Source: Henckelia pumila
Lineage: Eukaryota; Streptophyta; Magnoliopsida; Lamiales; Gesneriaceae
Length of the DNA stretch: 64,000 nt
Direction: 5' to 3'
Assembly (NCBI RefSeq): GCF_033568475.1
Contig: NC_133120.1
Location: forward strand, 93,018,151 to 93,082,150
The notes under the pieces were generated by a model that saw only the letters and a list, made by a program, of their open reading frames with translations, did not search any database and was not told the origin of the DNA. The number at the start of each line of letters is the position of its first letter. Positions within the stretch are counted from its first letter, which is position 1. A program made the position numbers and the translations under genes. Positions 46,693 through 59,822 of this stretch are shown here, piece after piece.

Positions 46693-49600
46693 TCACCGAA
46701 TATCTTTTAATTGATGCATCCCTATCTTTTGCACCAATTTCTTGAATATTGATGTCGGTAATGCCTTTGTGAATAAATCAGCTACATTGTCACTTGAACG
46801 GATTTGTTGGACATCAATATCACCTTTTTGTTGAAGTTCGTGCGTGTAGAAAAACTTTGGTGAAATGTATTTCGTTCGATCGCCTTTGATATACCCTCCT
46901 TTTAGTTGTGCAATGCAAGCAGTATTATCTTCAAAAATAGTCGTCGGACTATCTTTCGTTGTTGGTAGTCCGCATGATTCTTGAATATGTTGAGTTATAG
47001 ATCTCAACCATATGCATTCTCGACTTGCTTCATGCATTGTAATGATTTCAGAGTGATTTGATGATGTAGCTGTCAAAGTTTGCTTTGTTGACTTCCATGA
47101 AATAGCGGTGTCCCCTCGTGTAAACACATAACCCGTTTGGAATTTGGCTTTATGCGGATCTGAAAGATAGCCTGCATCTGCATATCTTATTAAAGAGAAA
47201 TTTGATTTTTTCGAATAAAATAATCCCATGTCAGTTGTACCACGAAGGTAATGAAATATATGTTTTACACCATTCCAATGTCTTCGGGTTGGAGAAGAAC
47301 TATATCTTGCTAAAAGGTTGACAGAAAATGCTATATCTGGTCGAGTACAATTTGCAAGGTATGACAATGCACCAATTGCACTAAGATATGGTACTTCAGG
47401 ACCAATGATATTTTCTCCATCTTCAAGTGGACGAAAAGGATCTTTATTAGTGTCAAGTGATCGTACGACCATTGGTGATGCTAATGGATGTGATTTGTCC
47501 ATGTAAAAGCATTTTAATATTTTCTCTGTGTATGAAGATTGATGAACAAATATTCCTTCTGATAAATGTTCGATTTGCAATCCGAGACAAAACTTTGTTT
47601 TTCCCAAATCTTTCATCTCAAATTCACTTTTTAAATAATTGGCAGTTTTAGTGAGCTCTTCGGGAGTTCCTATAAGATTTAGATCATCTACATATACTAC
47701 CACGATTGCAAAACCCTCATCCGTCTTTTTTGCAAAAACTCATGGGCAAATAGCATTATTTGTGTAACCTTCTTGTAGTAAATATTTGCTAAGGCGATTG
47801 TACCACATTCGCCCAGATTGTTTTAATCCATATAATGATTTTTGCAATTTAATTGAGAACATGGTCTTGGGATTTGTATCACTTGATTCTGATGGTTTAA
47901 ATCCTTCAGGGATTTTCATGTATATGTCGCTATCAAGTGAACCATATAAATATGCAGTGACCACATCCATAAGTCGCATATCCAAATTTTCTGATACAGC
48001 CAAACTAATCAAGAATCGAAAAGTGGTGGTATCCATCACAGGTAAATATGTTTCCTCGTAATCGATTCCAGGTCTTTGAGAAAAACCTTGAGCTACAAGT
48101 CTGGCTTTGTATCTTACAATTTCGCCATTTTCATTTTTTTTTCGCACAAACACCCATTTGTATCCTACGGGGATTACATTTTTGGGTGTTTGAACTACGG
48201 GTCCAAACACTTTACGTTTTTCTAGAGAATCTAATTCAGCTTATACAGCTTTCTTCCATTTTGGCCAATCATTTCTTTGTTGACAATCTTTAACAGATTG
48301 TGGTTCGGGATCATCAATACCTTGCATGATATCAAGAGCCATGTTAAGTGCGAACACATTATCGATGTTCGTATTTCTGCGATCCCATATTTTACGAGAT
48401 ATCAAAGAATTTGTTGAAGTCTCAATATTTTCATGTGGTTGTGATTCTTCATGGATCACGTTATCCACATCTGTTTTATTTTGATGTAAGGTTTCTTCTT
48501 CTAGAGTTTTCAAACCTTTTTTTTCTTGTACATTTTTTTTCTGGGTACTGTATCCTTTGAACCAATCGGTCGGCCACGCTTCTGGCGTATTTTAGATTCA
48601 TTTGCGGTTAAAGTATTATATGGTCCTGCAGGGACATCGATCTTCACTGGGGTATTTTCTACTTGTATGTGTGACTTTGTTACATTTTTTGTATTAACAA
48701 AGGCATCAGGTAATTGATTTGCAATTCTTTGCAAGTGAATGATTCTTTCAACTTCTTGCTCACATTGATTGTTTCTGGGATCGTAATGAGATAATGTTTT
48801 CTCATTCCAAAAGATTTTTTGTTGTTCTTCAGGATACAATTTTTCTCCACCCAATGTTGGAAAATTTGTTTCATCAAAATGGCAATCTGCAAATCTTGCA
48901 TTAAACAAGTCGCCTGTTAAGGGTTCCAAATATCTAATGATAGACGGTGACTCATACCCCACATAAATTCCAAGTCTACGTTGGGGACCCATTTTGGTTT
49001 GTTGTGTAGGTGGGATAGGTACTTGTACCGCACAACCAAATACTCTAATGTGAGAAACTTTAGGTTCTTGACCATATGCAAGTTGCAATGGTGAATATTG
49101 GTGGTAATTAGTTGGTCTTACACGAATTAACGATGCAGCGTGTATGATAGCATGACCCCAGGCTGAAGATGGCAGTTTTGTTTTCATGAGTAGCGGTCTT
49201 GCAATTAATTGCAGTCGCTTAATAAAGGATTTTGTAAGACCATTTTGTGTATGGACATGGGCTACTGAATGCTCGACCGAAGTCCCTATTGACATACAAA
49301 AGTCATCAAATGCTTGTGATTTAAATTCAGCAGCATTATCAAGGCGAATTGCCTTAATTGAGTGGTCAGGGAATTGAGCTCGTAGTTTAATCATTTGCCC
49401 AAGTAGCTTTGCAAAAATTATATTTCGAGTTGCAAGCAAACTAACATGTGACCACCTAGTTGATGCATCAATCAATATCATAAAGTATAGAAATGGACCA
49501 CATGATGGGTGTATAGGCCCACAAATATCCCCATGAATTCTTTCCAAGAATGTTGGAATTTCAACATCAATCTTTGTTGGAGAAGGCCTTATAATTAGTA

Positions 49601-50180
49601 TACATTGTGAACAAGCCACACATGAAAAGTCACCATTTAGGAGAACCTTTTGATTCTTTAAGGGATGTCCACGCGAATTATCTATTATTCTTCGCATCAT
49701 TGAACTCCCAGGGTGACCAAGTCGGTCGTGCCATAATATGAAAGTTTTCTTGTCAACAAACTTCTTGTTTGTGACTGTATTTGCCTCAATTGCCTTTATT
49801 ATTGTGCAATACATCCCAGAAGAGAGTGCACATAATTTTTCTTTTATATGTTTTATACCACATATCATAGATGTAATACAAAGGTATTCAACCTTGTTTA
49901 CATTCAATGTTTCAATATGATATCCATTTCTGCGGATATCTTTAAAGCTAAGCAAATTTCTACTGAATTTGCTAGCGTAGAGTGCATTTTCAATATATAG
50001 AATTGTCTCATTTGGCAGAATGATTTTTGCCTTTCCATGACCTTCAATAATTTTTTATGCACCTGATATTGTTATAACATTATTTTCAGCTAATGTTATT
50101 TCCAAAAAATACCTTTTACTTTGAAGGATGGTGTGAGTTGTACCACTATCGGCTAGACATATGTCTTGGTACTCTCCCAT
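46693..50180 (-). pseudogene. Copia Pol: protease, integrase, RT, RNase H, broken
   Basis: From 50180 the protease (DSGTTH) is followed by a TAA at 50055-50057. The 481-codon stretch 48510-49955 holds the integrase zinc finger (WHDRLGHPG ... CSQC) and catalytic blocks (HGDICGP, RLDNAAEF). A frameshift in A-rich tracts near 48510-48545 ends it. The next frame has a TAA at 48241-48243 before reverse transcriptase and a TGA at 47740-47742 just before the YVDD motif. RNase H then reads open to the natural stop at 46693. At least three stops and one frameshift make it non-functional. Confidence 0.92.
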
Positions 50181-50404
50181 TAATCTAAAAAAAATGCATA
50201 ATAGATTAAGTTACAACTTTAATATTCATAAGAAGAAAATTATATTAAATAAAGTTCTCAAAACATTAACCACCATTACAACTGAAATAAAATTGTACTA
50301 AATAAAACCAAAACCAAAAAGATAAATCTGACTATTATAGAAAAAACATAGATATCCAAAAGCACTAATCTTAGGGAAATGAAAGCATTAAAGGCAGAAC
50401 TTGA
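50181..50404 (-). other. Intron-like spacer between copia gag and pol
   Basis: T-rich DNA between the Gag stop and the protease frame. It ends, on the minus strand, in a T-run plus AG just before the Met that starts the protease frame. It resembles an intron acceptor, but no firm donor was identified. Confidence 0.35.
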
Positions 50405-51469
50405 TCATTCTATATTTTCTAGCACACCACCCCCAATCAAATGATCAATATTCCCGTCTGGTTGTGCAAAGAAATTAGAGACATCCAAGTGAGTTATATC
50501 AACAGGGCCATCATCATCAGCAAAATTTGTCTTTATTTTTCCCTTTTCTTTGATCGAATTTTGGTAGAGATCCACAAGATGCTTTGGAGTATGGCAGGTA
50601 CGAGACCAATGCCCTTTCGTTCCGCATTTGAAACACTTATCTTCATACTCTTTCATGTTTCTCCCTTTTTCTTCTTCATTATTCGGTTTCCACTGCTGGT
50701 GGTTTGTTTTCTGTCTCTTTTCATCATGTTGCTGGTAATTTTTGTTTTGACCATGGCCACGCCCACGCCCACGCCCACGCCCACGCCCACGCCCATGACC
50801 ACGCCCACGTCCTCTTCTAATATGGGGATTTTGAGTTGAGTTGGCATTCACTTCAGGGAATGATATTTCATTTGCTTCAGGAAATGGTGTAGAGCCAGTT
50901 GAGCGTAATTGATGATTTTTCAATAGTAATTCATTGTTCTGTTCAGCAACTAGTAGACAGGAAATAAGCTCAGAGTACTTTTTAAATCCACGCTCACGAT
51001 ATTGCTGCTGCAGGAGCACATTTGAAGCATGAAAGGTGGAGAAAGTTTTTTCAAGTAAATCTTGATCAGAAATATTTTCTCCACAAAGTTTGTGCTTTGA
51101 ACAAATCTTGAATAATGCGGAGTTATAATCGCTTACAGATTTGAAATCTTGTAGGCGAAGATAGATCCACTCATAACGAGCTCTTGGGAGAACTACACTC
51201 CTCTGATGGTCAAACCTTTCTTTAAGATTTTTCCAAAGTTCTTGTGGGTTCTTCACAGTGAGATACTCGGCTTTCAATCCATCATCGAGATGGTGGCGAA
51301 GAAAAATAAGAGATTTTGCAAGATCCTGCAGGGATTCATTATTTTCTTCTTTTATTGTGTTTCCAAGATCCTTAGAAACAAGATGAACCTCAGCATCCAA
51401 AATCCATTACAAATAGTTTTTTCCACTGATGTCAAGAGCTTCAAATTCAAGTTTTGTAATGTTTGTCAT
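50405..51469 (-). pseudogene. Copia Gag with early stop
   Basis: The ATG at 51467-51469 begins a Gag with the MTNITKLEFEAL start typical of the family. Codon 21 is TAA (51407-51409), where relatives have a Ser or Trp-type codon. The remaining 331 codons are open. They contain the helical Gag core, an Arg-Gly repeat tract encoded by CCACGC repeats (50757-50809) and a zinc knuckle CFKCGTKGHWSRTC. Confidence 0.88.
50757..50809 (-). repeat. CCACGC hexanucleotide repeat encoding Arg-Gly tract
   Basis: Tandem CCACGC/CCATGA units give alternating Arg-Gly (with two His) in Gag. Such RG tracts bind RNA, and the repeat is prone to length change. Confidence 0.85.
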
Positions 51470-51509
51470 TGCGACTGTTAAAAAAAAAACGAATTTAAGG
51501 ATAATAATA

Positions 51510-51545
<36 letters not shown>

Positions 51546-52250
51546 GATTGAATATATACGTGTAAAAAAATGTACAAAATAAATAATTATGTTATTTACT
51601 AATTTATTGAACAATGTTATAAAATTAGTTAACAAATAATTATATATACGTGCAATATATATATATATATAATTATGTTAACAAGCATCTAATCACAATT
51701 ATGGAATCATATTTATTAACTTTCCTAAGAATGATAAATCTTCACATAAACAAATATCAATTAATATCGAGTAAAAATAAATGCATAAAAAAAATATAAT
51801 ATCCCAATATAAGACACAAGCATAAAAGTGTATAAAAGTCAATATTCTTCGGGAATATTGATAAACTTAAGATTTTGGATAATATTCTTCAGGAATATTG
51901 AAAATCTTATATATTTATATTGTATCCATAGATCTATCGAGATTTTCAATAAAAATATGTTGTGTTACTTCAAGAACATCAACATAAAATTAAAATTAAT
52001 GCTTCTTCAGGAGCATAATATGAACATAAAATATGAGATACTTTGAGAGCATCAATATTAACTTTTAATATTGTGCTACTACTGGATCATTGAAACTATT
52101 GGCAAAAAAAATAAAATAAAAAATAATAATAATAATATTTGTGCTATTTCGAGAGCATCAATATGAAAGTTACATATTGTGCTTTATCGAGAGCATCCAC
52201 ACAAAGATTACGAATGAAAATTATTTATGAGTTCTACCTTGAAGCTAGAG

Positions 52251-52267
52251 CACTCGTGCTGATAACG
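52251..52267 (-). other. Putative copia primer-binding site
   Basis: Minus strand reads ACGTTATCAGCACGAG directly after the LTR. Position fits a PBS. The primer tRNA was not identified. Confidence 0.55.
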
Positions 52268-52441
52268 TGTTATAAATTTAGTAGAGAAAGATGAGAGAAT
52301 AAAAGACAAGAAAAAATATAATAGAAGAAGATGAGTGTTTAATATATGGACTAAACACCTCTATTTATAGGGTAGAGGGATTAGTGTAGAAAAGGTAAAT
52401 TACAATCAAATCAATCAACTATATTACATCTATATATAACA
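52268..52441 (-). repeat. 5' LTR (minus strand) of short-LTR copia element
   Basis: 174 bp, matching 46395-46568 with two differences (GAGAAAAT/GAAAAAAT and GGATAG/GGGTAG). Confidence 0.92.
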
Positions 52442-52466
52442 TAACTAATTAATTAACCCAAATTAT

Positions 52467-53580
52467 TGTTGAACTTTTTAGGATAATTGGGCTTTCATTA
52501 TGTGAATGAAAATTGGTTAAGCTATTGGGCTTTCATTATGTGAATGAAATTTTGAACAAGCAATTGAGCTTGTTATGTGGATGTGTAAGTGGGAAAAAAG
52601 TAAGTGTCCCACATTGGAAAAAAAACTTGGCATGGGTGTGTTTATATTGTGTTACACTTTGTAAAAATGTAAGAATGATTGGTCAAGAGGCTGTTTCTCG
52701 CGCGCGCCTGCGCAAGGGGATGCAAATAAGGGGCCCGATTTGCACTGAAACAGGCATGAGTTGCGTACGAGCGCGACCTGGGTGCGTCGAATGTCGGACC
52801 GATCAAGGCAAAATTGCCTAACAAGTGTTGTTGGCCACCTTTTGCTATTTTATTTTTCGATTTTGACCTTCCACATGCCCTGAGAAGCTTCTGGATGAGA
52901 CCCTTCCATCTGCCCAGCCCGATGCCTATATATAGAGGCAAACTCTAGTCCTTCTAAATTAATCTCACAAACAAACAAATCTCACGAAATCCTCTCAGTT
53001 GCACTCTGCTTTCGCTGTTCCTCGGCTCAGCTGCGTTCTGCTCTCGCTGTACCTCTGTTCCTGTTCTTCTCTTCCGTCGTGATACTGCTCAGGTACATTC
53101 TCGGTTCGCCATTGTAGTTCCTTCGTGCTAGGTTTCTACAAGGTTTTTCCGTTGTGTTCTGGGAGACAGACGTCCGTGTAATCCTCAAAGCACACACAGG
53201 AGAGGACGAATCTGTTTTAAGGAAACTGTACTAGTTACAGGTCTCGGTTTGCTTAACTGTTTCCTTACTCATTCTGTTTATACTTTACAGTAATTACATG
53301 CTCAATATACTACTGAATTGTTATACGATCTTACTTCGTTCTGTAATCCTCAAAGCACACACAGGAGAGAACGAATCTGTTTTAAGGAAACTGTACTAGT
53401 TACAGGTCTCGGTTTGCTTAATTGTTTCCTTACTCATTCTGTTTATACTTTACAGTAATTACATGCTCAATATACTACTGAATTGTTATACGATCTTACT
53501 TCGTTCTTAGTATATACTTTCTGTTATATTCGCATTTTGAGTTTACATATTTTGGATAACAAATATCTGGATTAAAAATA
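52467..53580 (+). repeat. Solo-LTR-like repeat
   Basis: Starts TGTTGAAC, contains a GTGTCCCACATTGG string common in plant copia LTRs, and has a TATATATAGAGG promoter motif at 52929-52940. It resembles the insertions in intron 3 of both hydrolase genes. No internal domain follows and the 3' boundary is uncertain. It contains the 165-bp tandem duplication annotated separately. Confidence 0.5.
53178..53507 (+). repeat. Tandem duplication, 2 x 165 bp
   Basis: GTAATCCTCAAAGCACACAC begins at 53178 and again at 53343. The two copies run to TTACTTCGTTCT with only about two substitutions, so the duplication is recent. Confidence 0.93.
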
Positions 53581-53801
53581 TTATTTCACCTTTCCTTATA
53601 TACAAATAATATTACAAAGATGGAACATAATTGTTCCAAACATCAGGTAGAAATGGTGCCTAGTCACTTGATACATCTGATCAGTATATTTAATAATGTA
53701 ACATCAAATGTTGCAATATACTTGTTTGAGAATGTTAAGAGATTCGAATCGGATGAATGTAAACTCTCCTGTCGCCGCATCAAAATATAGTGTGAGATTG
53801 C

Positions 53802-56800
53802 TTATTGGACTTTCGAATCTGAATCTTCATTTGTAACACGTTGAACTTTCATCTTTTTCGTTCGCTTCAGTTGCTTCACAACGTCGAGCCGATCATCCGA
53901 ATAGGGAGAGGGAATCTAATCCACGGCAAGACTGTAAAAAATGAAAGGGAAAAAACTGCAAGAAATTTCTTATATAGAAAGGAGAAATATTGCTTACAAG
54001 AGATGGTGTATATTTCCTGATTGCTGCTAACATGGCGGCATGACCGACTGGAGAAACCTGACGAACGACGACGTTAAATATGATATGAACCAAGACCTAA
54101 GTTCTGACTTCCAAGAAACCAAATGAACCACCATATATCGAGCTAATTGGTCAGCCACAAAGAAGAACCAAACATTGGGAGTAACTTCGCAAATCACGAC
54201 TTTGAAATTCTTAAAATTATGATGCATCTTTGATATTATTTTACTATCGCATAAGTAAAGGAAAAAATCTCTACCTGTATAAGTGTTAATATTGCAATCT
54301 ACACTAAGATAAAATGATTGAGATTAGCCCAATGGCTATTGTGTCATGCAGGTAGTAGGCCTCAGTAGCCTAACTAGGAAAATCATGTATTACATCAAGT
54401 GCTCTCTTCACCATAGTTAGTCTACTCCAAAATTCAGCAGATCGCATCAAAACTGAACTTACTGGAATTAGCATTAAAATTGTTATTGGGACAAGAGTAA
54501 CAACGTCGGTGGCTGCTCTCTGCATTTTTCTCCTCTCCCGCTTTGTAACTTTATGGCCGCATAATTTCTTGGCCAGAAGCCTTAGGGAATCCAATATATC
54601 TATAAACAGCAGCTGAGTACCCATACAAATATCCTATATCGAGTAATCCAGAATGCATAATTAGCAAGGACAAGAAAAACACAAAAAAAGAAAAAAAGAG
54701 ACAGATATGTATAAAGGATAAATAGACTCACTACACTCGTAGCAATTAAATATGCGGTTGTCTTTCTGAAAAAACACTGTTGAATGGACGTTGTAGTATG
54801 CCCCGAATCATCTGCGGTTCCAGCCTGGTTTGAACTGGGGTCCTGTTTTTCTTATAGGCCATTTATAATTGTTTCAAAGAACTTAAGCACGCATGAAGGA
54901 CAGGGAGAAGAAGCTAAGGACATCAAACATTTAATCCATTTTACATTTCAAGAATCACGTTCTTCTGGAAGGAAAAATGAGTTTAATCTTTTAAATTTAA
55001 TAAACTTAATACAATTGCTTGCAGAATCAATGTGAGGCCCGTAATAGAGAGTTCGTAGATTTGATCAACATTGCCCCAATAATTTATCAAGAAATGTTGG
55101 TTTTATTCCCATTCTTATCTTGCTGTGCATTTAGAACCTCGTGTTACCCATTATATACTTGTAGAAGAAGGCGAATTAGAAGTTAATTTCAGAAATCACT
55201 CTTCCTATAAAAAATAAACCAGTACTTAAGAGATGTGTTTGGTTCAAGAACAAACAAATTCGGTAAAGTAAAAATGTTACAGCAGTTCTCAGACATTTAT
55301 CCATCAGCCATATGGCGCATACCTCAGTTTGAGTTGACCTGTTCCGTTGTCTCTCTCTCGTTTTCAATTCTGCCGAAATCTGCATAGCATCCATAACCAA
55401 AGATGGATTTTTTGCGCCATTAATAAGAAAAGATTGTGCTGAATCAGGTTCATTTCTTTCACCTATTTTCTGAAGGTCGCTGCTTGAGAAAGTTGACAGA
55501 CAAGTAAATTGATACTATAATATTACTCATTGTCTCATTTTAACAGGGGTATATATCTCATTTTTCTTCTTATGCAACTCAAAATTTTGAAGTATTTAAT
55601 AACACAGGACCTCGTTTCAAGTGCTATACCAAATTGGCAATCAGGTGACAATATGCCAATTGTGGCTCCCCAACATTTTATGACGAACAGAAATGTTATT
55701 ATATGAACTGCAAAAAATGTTTCCCAGTTATCCACCCGGCAAACTTACCTTGATACATCATAAGCAGCCCAGTATTCCTCCAGACATGATGACAGCAGGC
55801 CCTGACTAAGGACATAAAAATAGCTCAGACCTCTGATGCTTACTTAAAATCCCGTTAAATGGTAATGACGGAGTTTGATCACACCTCTGAAGCAAGAATT
55901 CTAACAAATCAGAATCTAACGTTTGCTGTATTGAACTGCTGTAGTGAGCGAATCCCGAAACTACATCATAGCATACGGTAAAAACAGAGTACAAAATAAT
56001 CTCCTTCTCTGCCTGAATTGGATTTTTGGATCTTCTCCTTTCTTGGTATAGCTGGCAGTTATATGCAGCATAAAAGTCGAGCCATCCGATTTCATCGACA
56101 ATTACCTGTTTAACACCAACTATTATGCTTTGATGTCTTCAATGCCAATTAAATGTTACAAACAAACTGACCTCCATTAGATGCTGATACACTGATAGGG
56201 TCGAAAACTCGGGATATATGAAGAGGATACCACATTCCAAGTAACTGCAAAGGTCTTTTATCGCCTCGTCAAGGTCCTTCACATTGTGTCTTGACAAAAA
56301 TAATCTTGTTTCTCTTCCTAGATAAGCAAAAAGACCCAGAATGGGCAAACTATTTTCTTGAAACTGCTGGCACCAGAAAAACCGTATAGATGGCATTTGA
56401 TTAAACAATGGAAAAGAAAAAGAAATGCAAATAATTACGAGAAATTACACTCAAGATTTGAGAGGTTTTTTTACTTTCAGAAGTATGCACATATTAAATG
56501 AAGAATCTTAACAACGTAGCTTTACTATATATCTGATGTTTCTGTGGGACAGAACTAGTATTTTTTGAAATACAATTATACAAAACAGCAAATTCAACCA
56601 CCACCACAGGCACACTCACTTTCTAACACAAGTTTATACATAGTTTATCTGCCATGAAATTTGTGTAGCTGGAACTCATGCTATATAATTTTTGCAGTGT
56701 AACAGATATGATGAAATTTGGTGAAGAATGAGCAAACCTTATTGGAAAGAATATGCTTGCCTTTAGTAACACTCTCTCTTCGGAACGCCGTAAAAAGTTT

Positions 56801-58318
56801 TCTCTGAACCAATCCAATCCAAAATTCTAGATCTTCAACATTCTTACTTGGAAGAATTTTACCTCCGAAATGAGACAAGAAGTCCTCTTCAAATCCAGCC
56901 TTGGTAGCTAAGTGGTACAATTTATCAACAGAAACAAGATCATGTGTAGTGGTAATGAGCTCGATCAATGCATTTTCAATTGATTTTGAAAACAAGGAAC
57001 AATAAATTCTCCAACTCAATTTTCCCACAGCTGCACAACAAGTGATTGCCACAATTGTTCCTGCAACACCACTGAATTCTTTGTTTTCTAAGAGTTCCTG
57101 CACGACTTGTCTTTGATATATATATATATATATATATATTTTAAAAACTCTTGTTTCATCGTTTAGTTTACAAACCTGCCAGCATAATCCATGGACCATT
57201 TCTTGAACATGGGCATAAACAATCCAGCAATCCGTGGAACTTCCACCGTTCTAAACCAATGCACGAAAGTGGGATTCCTCACGCATAATTGGTTCTCTAT
57301 GTGTTCTCCAAGAAAGTTTACCTTTGAAGACAGTCTGGAACGCGACAAAAGAAGAAAATGTCATGACACAATCACCAATCAATCATCAATATTTAGCTGT
57401 TTTATGATCAACATATATAACCTGATGTGGTGGTACGCAGAAGTAATGAAGTATCATTGTTCCATTATATAATTATCAAATCTTATGCATCCAATAAATA
57501 CAAGTTTCCAGGCACGTGCACGTACATTTGATGAACACGAGAAGTGTTGTTACTGCGTTTGTGGGAGAGAAGCACTTCCACTTCAAGTACTGCTATCAGT
57601 AATGCATACACTGGAACCTGCACAGATTTGTAACATTCATCTGTTTATTAAAATTATTGCTGAAAACTGTTTCTCCCGTTTGTACATTGAGTACATTTTT
57701 TTCCTTTTTCTTTTTTCTTTTTTCCTTTTTCACATCACCATTCTCTGTGAGTCAGTAGACACGAAGACCAGTACAATTTTATACCTGATATGCAATGTGT
57801 TTATGCCAGGCATGCACATCTACCCCGTTCCATGCCATTGCAACTGGTGGACCAGTTCTAACCATTTCAAGTTTTTGCATTGAAAGAGATAAACTTCTAG
57901 CAGATTCATGCAACACCCACACAAGACAATCAACCCGATTGAATTCCATTTCACAATACTGGTTATCCTCCAACACGCTTGGACCATAGTAGGGAGAGGA
58001 TGCCATTGATGATAGAGCCCTAGCAGGAATCCTTTTCGATGACAATATTGTAGATGCATTTGCGAGGATAAATTCTTTTGGATGGGACTTCTTCACAAAG
58101 GCATGCCTTTCTTGCTCCTTTGCATTAAACTTTGCCAGGCATGGTGCGTTATTTCCATAATTTAGTCTATCCTCACTCGGAACAAGGTTTCTGATCCAAC
58201 CAAATAAAAAATGGTGAGGGTTCCCAGTGTCATGGAATTTATGCCAGTGATACTCAGCACAATTTATTCGATCAATAACGTTTTTCCCCGAAGGGTCCGG
58301 TGCAGTTATATTTAGCAA
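53802..58318 (-). CDS. LETM1-like domain protein (5' end unresolved)
   Basis: Eleven coding exons read in phase: 57785-58318, 57526-57617, 57176-57334, 56738-57110, 56172-56363, 55885-56105, 55749-55805, 55323-55479, 54463-54633, 53998-54057, 53802-53915, together about 709 residues. All introns in the model are GT-AG. The last three exons encode a stretch with VTKRERRKMQRAATDVVTLV, a hydrophobic ITILMLIPVSPVGHAAML segment and IRKYTPSLIPSP. This is the signature of plant LETM1-like proteins, related to mitochondrial inner-membrane/ribosome-binding LETM1. The N-terminal 600 residues look conserved but carry no motif I can name. The first exon is open back to a TAA at 58319-58321 without an upstream ATG or usable acceptor, so the start or a first exon is missing. 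An ATG at 58666 followed by a GT donor at 58622 is a candidate, but the phases do not join. Confidence 0.78.
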
Positions 58319-59822
58319 TTATTATCTCTGCCCTTTCAAATCCTCGGTAAACCGAAATCAAAAATCTCCATCAGATGTTGCAAAAAAATAGGAAATTGGG
58401 GACGGCCCAATAAATCTTGAACCAAATAGCATCTATAATCAGTAAAGAACAACTCATCTAATTTCACCCCCTCGCCAAGATTCGAAATTCCGAGACTCCA
58501 AAAGAGAGAGGGGGGGAAAAAGAAAAGAAAAGGGAAAGCAGCTTAAATGAGAACGAAACCAAGTCCAAGAACACTGACCCAAAAATTGAAAAAAACTAAA
58601 CGTAAAATTGAAAAGAGCATACCGATTGCAGAAGCCGGAGGATCCTATTGAGAAGTTGGAAGCCATGAGAACAGAGAAGCAAACGAAGAGCTATTGTATG
58701 CAAAAATGGAGAAGAGTTGAAAAAAAAGACAGGAAATTTCAACATCAAAAGGTCTTCGTAATTTGCTCCCGCCAACATATACTTGCATCAACTATTATCC
58801 AAATTTCTTGTTTCTCTTACAGCCTCAATCCTATCTTCACACACTAATTTCTAATTAACAACCACCGCCATAATAATAAACTAACTAACAAATTTGAGAC
58901 GAGGTGGTTATTTTATTTACTAGCAACTAATATAGGCGGTAACTTGGGTGCATCAATTTTTAATACTAGCATCTCGGACTCGTACAATCATAATTTTATT
59001 TTTTAATTTAATTTTTTTCTAAATATTTGTAATTAATCATAAAATAAAAAATTTGTAAACAAAAGTCAACAAAAATTTAGAAAACAAAAAAAACTAATTA
59101 CAGTTATTATTGAAATATTAAAAAAATCTCATCAAAATGTAATTTTATTAAAAAATAGACCACTCAATATTACGTATGAAAGGTAAGTTGGGACAAGGAA
59201 AAAAAAAAAGCATAGCCATAATTTTTTTTAAAAAAAGCCCCTCAATATTACGGTTGAAGGGTACGTTGGGAAAAACAAAAAAAAAAACTCACCAAATTAT
59301 GGTTAGTAAGCAGTCCTAGCAACAACATGAGATATTTCATTCGCCTTAGAATTTAATAAAATAGGTCCTAAGACAATTTTTTATTGATTTAGAAAAAATG
59401 ATAATTTTGTCTATTTAAAATCCTAAAATTCAAAATATATATCAAGGTTTCAAAATCAAGTTCCCAACTAGTAAACAAATTTGATCCTAGGTTGAATGAT
59501 GGTCGACGACGATGAGGAATGAAAAAACGAATGGATGGAGAAAAATAGCTAAGATAATTATTTTAAGAGATTGACGTCATATAATCACAATATCATATTC
59601 TAATAAAATGAAAATATTTAATATAGGTTTTTTTTTTTAAAAAAAAAAAAAACTAAACATATAAAATTTAGTGCATATTGTGTTAATTAATTTTTTATTA
59701 TTAATTTATAGAAAACACCACCCAAACCAGGAGTTAATTAGCAAAAACTCTTCGGATAGTTAGGGCTCCTTCTCGGCTCGTATCAGCCGCCGCATTCCGT
59801 CGCCTAGCGACGAATAACCGCC
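58319..59822. promoter_or_regulatory. Shared head-to-head promoter region
   Basis: AT-rich DNA between the divergent LETM1-like and RNase P genes. It probably contains the 5' UTR of the former (to about 58780) and both promoters. A sequence around TCAATATTACG..TGAA.GGTA.GTTGGGA occurs twice (59165 and 59243, about 78 bp apart), each followed by an A-rich run. No clear TATA box could be assigned. Confidence 0.5.

Larger units (their letters stand above)
46395..52441 (-). mobile_element. Ty1/copia element with short LTRs, degraded
   Basis: 174-bp LTRs at both ends differ at only two positions by eye. On the minus strand the order is LTR, primer site, gag, protease, integrase, reverse transcriptase, RNase H, purine tract, LTR. 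The coding region is broken in several places. The flanks (ATGCC on the left, TAACT on the right) do not match, so no target duplication is visible. This could mean flank mutation or inter-element recombination. Confidence 0.93.

Noticed and set aside
52513-52821. 102-residue plus-strand frame rich in Cys and Arg
   Set aside because: It lies in the U3 of the solo-LTR-like repeat, upstream of the TATA motif. The composition reflects CpG-containing LTR sequence.
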